Shown piece by piece: positions 7,811-8,961 of a stretch of 8,961 nucleotides of DNA; positions within the stretch are counted from its first letter, which is position 1; every line of letters begins with the position of its first letter. The translations under genes were made by a program, and so were the position numbers. This DNA comes from Gemmatimonadales bacterium (lineage in GTDB: Bacteria; Gemmatimonadota; Gemmatimonadetes; Gemmatimonadales; GWC2-71-9), in contig JACCSE010000139.1 in assembly GCA_013813145.1 (NCBI GenBank), forward strand, positions 1 to 8,961, in the 5' to 3' direction. Under the pieces are notes generated by a model, which saw nothing but the letters and a program-made list of their open reading frames with translations, was not told the origin of the DNA and did not search any database.

Positions 7811-7860
7811 TGGCTATCTGCTATCGGCTATCGGCTATCGGCTATCGGCTATCGGGTTAA
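7810..7860 (+). CDS. Candidate 16-codon micro-ORF made from the heptamer repeat
   Basis: ATG 7810 to TAA 7858-7860 encodes MAICYRLSAIGYRLSG. The ATG overlaps the ligB stop (TGATG) and follows a good SD, so translation coupling is possible. The coding body is the CTATCGG array. Because three heptamers make seven codons and the + strand unit has no stop in any frame, the peptide shows a 7-residue period (YRLSAIG). This could be a leader peptide whose translation affects folding of the repeat stem, or an accidental open frame. I see no known domain and do not assign a function. Confidence 0.22.
   Translation: MAICYRLSAIGYRLSG
7814..7855 (+). repeat. Left arm of inverted heptamer array, six units of CTATCGG
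   Basis: Six consecutive 7-bp units: CTATCTG followed by five perfect copies of CTATCGG. The array begins almost directly after the ligB stop codon. It is inversely repeated by the array at 7887-7935. With the flanking TGG (7811-7813) pairing to CCA (7929-7931), a 45-position stem can form around a 31-nt loop. That loop (7856-7886) has its own small GAGC/GCTC hairpin at 7863-7874. Confidence 0.95.
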
Positions 7861-7886
7861 GGGAGCGTAGGCTCGGTGCTTCAGGA

Positions 7887-7935
7887 CCGATAGCTGTTAG
7901 CTGTTAGCTGATAGCCGATAGCCGATAGCCAGCAG
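7887..7935 (-). repeat. Right arm of inverted heptamer array, seven units of CCGATAG and variants
   Basis: On the + strand the units are CCGATAG, CTGTTAG, CTGTTAG, CTGATAG, CCGATAG, CCGATAG and a diverged CCAGCAG. This is the reverse complement of the left-arm unit with point changes. Aligned against the left arm in register, 36 of 42 positions pair by Watson-Crick rules. Three of the six mismatches would be G-U pairs in RNA, so the structure is preserved at the RNA level. The changed CTGTTAG unit is itself present twice in tandem, which suggests unit duplication after mutation. Confidence 0.93.
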
Positions 7936-7941
7936 CCGACC

Positions 7942-7947
7942 TATAAT
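7942..7947 (+). promoter_or_regulatory. Consensus -10 box (TATAAT) upstream of the membrane sensor gene
   Basis: TATAAT is a perfect sigma-70 -10 hexamer and stands out in this G+C-rich DNA. It lies 34 nt before the ATG at 7982. The 17-nt spacing puts a -35 position at about 7919-7924, inside the right repeat arm (TAGCCG), which matches TTGACA poorly. If it is used, transcription would start about 7953-7955 and the leader would be short. Confidence 0.45.
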
Positions 7948-7981
7948 TCACCATTCCCCCAAACCCTCAGAGCGGCTCCTC

Positions 7982-8961
7982 ATGGCCGATCGGGACGCGA
8001 CCGTCAGAAGGCTCCGCTACACGCCGGCCGCCGCGGCGACCGTCGCGATCGTCTTTGGGGTCCTGGTGCTCGAAGGATATTTCTTCGGCCTGGGAAGCGC
8101 GTACCTTCCGCCGACCGATCCGCTGATCGCGGTGCTGTTCGTCCTCACCGGCATGGCTCTGTTCGCTCTTCGCCTGGATTTCGTCCCCCTCGAGTACGGC
8201 ACCGCCGGCGCCGCGACGCTGATCGCGGCGATGGTTCTGATCGAGTACGCGCTCGGCGTGAGCTTGGGCATCGACACGCTTCTCTTCCCCGACGCGGTCG
8301 CCTACTTCGGCGGTGCGTTCCCCGGCAGGCCACCGCCCATCAGCGCCGCCGTGTTCTTTCTCACCGGCCTTCTGCTCCTCCCCATCCGGATCGCCCGCGA
8401 TCCGGTCGTTCGGCGCGCGCGCCTGGCCGCGGTCATCGGCGCGGTTCTGCTGCCGGTCATGGCACTCGCCGGTCACCTCTTCGGGGTCCCCGAGCTGTAC
8501 GCCCTGGCGCCCGGAGTGGCGATCGCGCTCCACGCCACCCTCGCGCTGTTTCTGCTCGCGCTCGGCGTCGCGCTCAGCACTCACGAGCCGGAGGTCACGG
8601 CGCTGCTGCTTGCCCGCGATCCGAGCACCGTCCTGCTCCGCCGCCTGCTGCCGCTCGCGGTGATGCTGCCGCTCCTCTTCGCCGCCGGCAGCATCCACGC
8701 GCTCCGCCTGGGGATCTACCAGGTCCACATCGGGCTCTTGCTCTACGTCGCGCTCTTCATCGGGCTGTCGCTCGCCGCCGCGTTCTGGGTCGCGCGGATC
8801 GTGCGACAGGCCGACGCCGAGCGCGCTGCCGCCGACCGCGCCAACGCTGAGCTGGCGCTGACCGAGCGGCTGCTGCTGGCGGAGGAGGAGGCCGTCGCCG
8901 CCGTCAAGGACAGCGAACGCCGCACCCGCGAGTTGCTCGAGGTCCTGGGACACGCCGCGAT
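7982..8961 (+). CDS. Multi-pass membrane sensor protein, probable sensor kinase N-terminal part (runs off the right edge)
   Basis: ATG 7982 opens a frame with no stop to the end of the window (326 codons seen). The protein starts with a short basic cytoplasmic tail, then about eight hydrophobic segments near residues 15-34, 48-64, 73-92, 119-136, 147-166, 173-198, 219-239 and 248-272. The stretch IEYALGVSLGIDTLLFPD, followed by PGRPPPISAAVFFLTGLLLL, resembles the N-terminal membrane region found in many PAS-containing histidine kinases ('lGid.llf.....PGrmsp.tA..fll.gl'). After the last segment comes a charged Ala/Glu/Arg coiled coil (about 273-312), and then SERRTRELLEVLGHAA, which looks like the opening of a PAS domain. 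Output domains lie beyond the window, so kinase or diguanylate cyclase function is inferred. The SD is weak (AGAG near 7969). The reverse strand is also open here but gives only a low-complexity Gln/Arg/Glu shadow. Confidence 0.82.
   Translation, partial: MADRDATVRRLRYTPAAAATVAIVFGVLVLEGYFFGLGSAYLPPTDPLIAVLFVLTGMALFALRLDFVPLEYGTAGAATLIAAMVLIEYALGVSLGIDTLLFPDAVAYFGGAFPGRPPPISAAVFFLTGLLLLPIRIARDPVVRRARLAAVIGAVLLPVMALAGHLFGVPELYALAPGVAIALHATLALFLLALGVALSTHEPEVTALLLARDPSTVLLRRLLPLAVMLPLLFAAGSIHALRLGIYQVHIGLLLYVALFIGLSLAAAFWVARIVRQADAERAAADRANAELALTERLLLAEEEAVAAVKDSERRTRELLEVLGHAA

Noticed and set aside
7814..7935. CRISPR-like array
   Set aside because: Units are 7 bp with no spacers between them and no cas genes nearby; it is a simple tandem, inverted repeat.
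7967..8953. 328-codon reverse-strand open frame at the right edge
   Set aside because: Low-complexity Gln/Glu/Arg sequence, opposite a + frame with regular hydrophobic membrane spans and a sensor-like motif.

Overview
The window is a G+C-rich (about two thirds or more G+C by eye) bacterial chromosome segment in which every supportable gene lies on the + strand. Lipoprotein signal peptides, a c-type cytochrome, large hybrid sensor kinases and a LigB-type ATP-dependent DNA ligase suggest an aerobic soil or environmental bacterium. I lean towards Gemmatimonadota or a similar high-GC phylum, but the sequence alone does not prove this.

Layout: (1) the 3' end of a YegS/BmrU-like lipid (diacylglycerol) kinase, 1-286; (2) a 541-bp spacer with no convincing gene, 287-827, holding a few short dyads; (3) a 1014-residue soluble hybrid histidine kinase, GAF-PAS-GAF-PAS-HisKA-HATPase-REC, 828-3872; (4) a lipoprotein copper-radical oxidase of the galactose/glyoxal oxidase type with all five copper/cofactor residues, 3919-5661; (5) a small lipoprotein cytochrome c, 5739-6266; (6) a LigB-like ATP-dependent DNA ligase whose most likely start is a CTG overlapping the cytochrome stop codon, 6263-7810; (7) a 171-bp intergenic segment built from two inverted arrays of a 7-bp repeat, followed by a perfect TATAAT; (8) a multi-pass membrane sensor protein running off the right edge, 7982-8961+.

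The oxidase and cytochrome look like a functional pair at the outer cell surface: both have lipoboxes, they are 77 bp apart on the same strand, and a haem protein could accept electrons from, or act alongside, a copper-radical enzyme. The kinase ends 46 bp before the oxidase and could be co-transcribed with it, but has no DNA-binding output domain. The ligase is a DNA-repair protein apparently translated by coupling to the cytochrome.

The least ordinary item is the heptamer array between ligB and the membrane sensor. Its two arms can fold into a stem of about 45 positions, it begins one base after the ligase stop codon, it supports a 16-codon micro-ORF behind a strong Shine-Dalgarno sequence, and it ends against a consensus -10 box. 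No wholly new multi-gene system is evident. The best candidates for new biology are the oxidase/cytochrome pair and the repeat structure.
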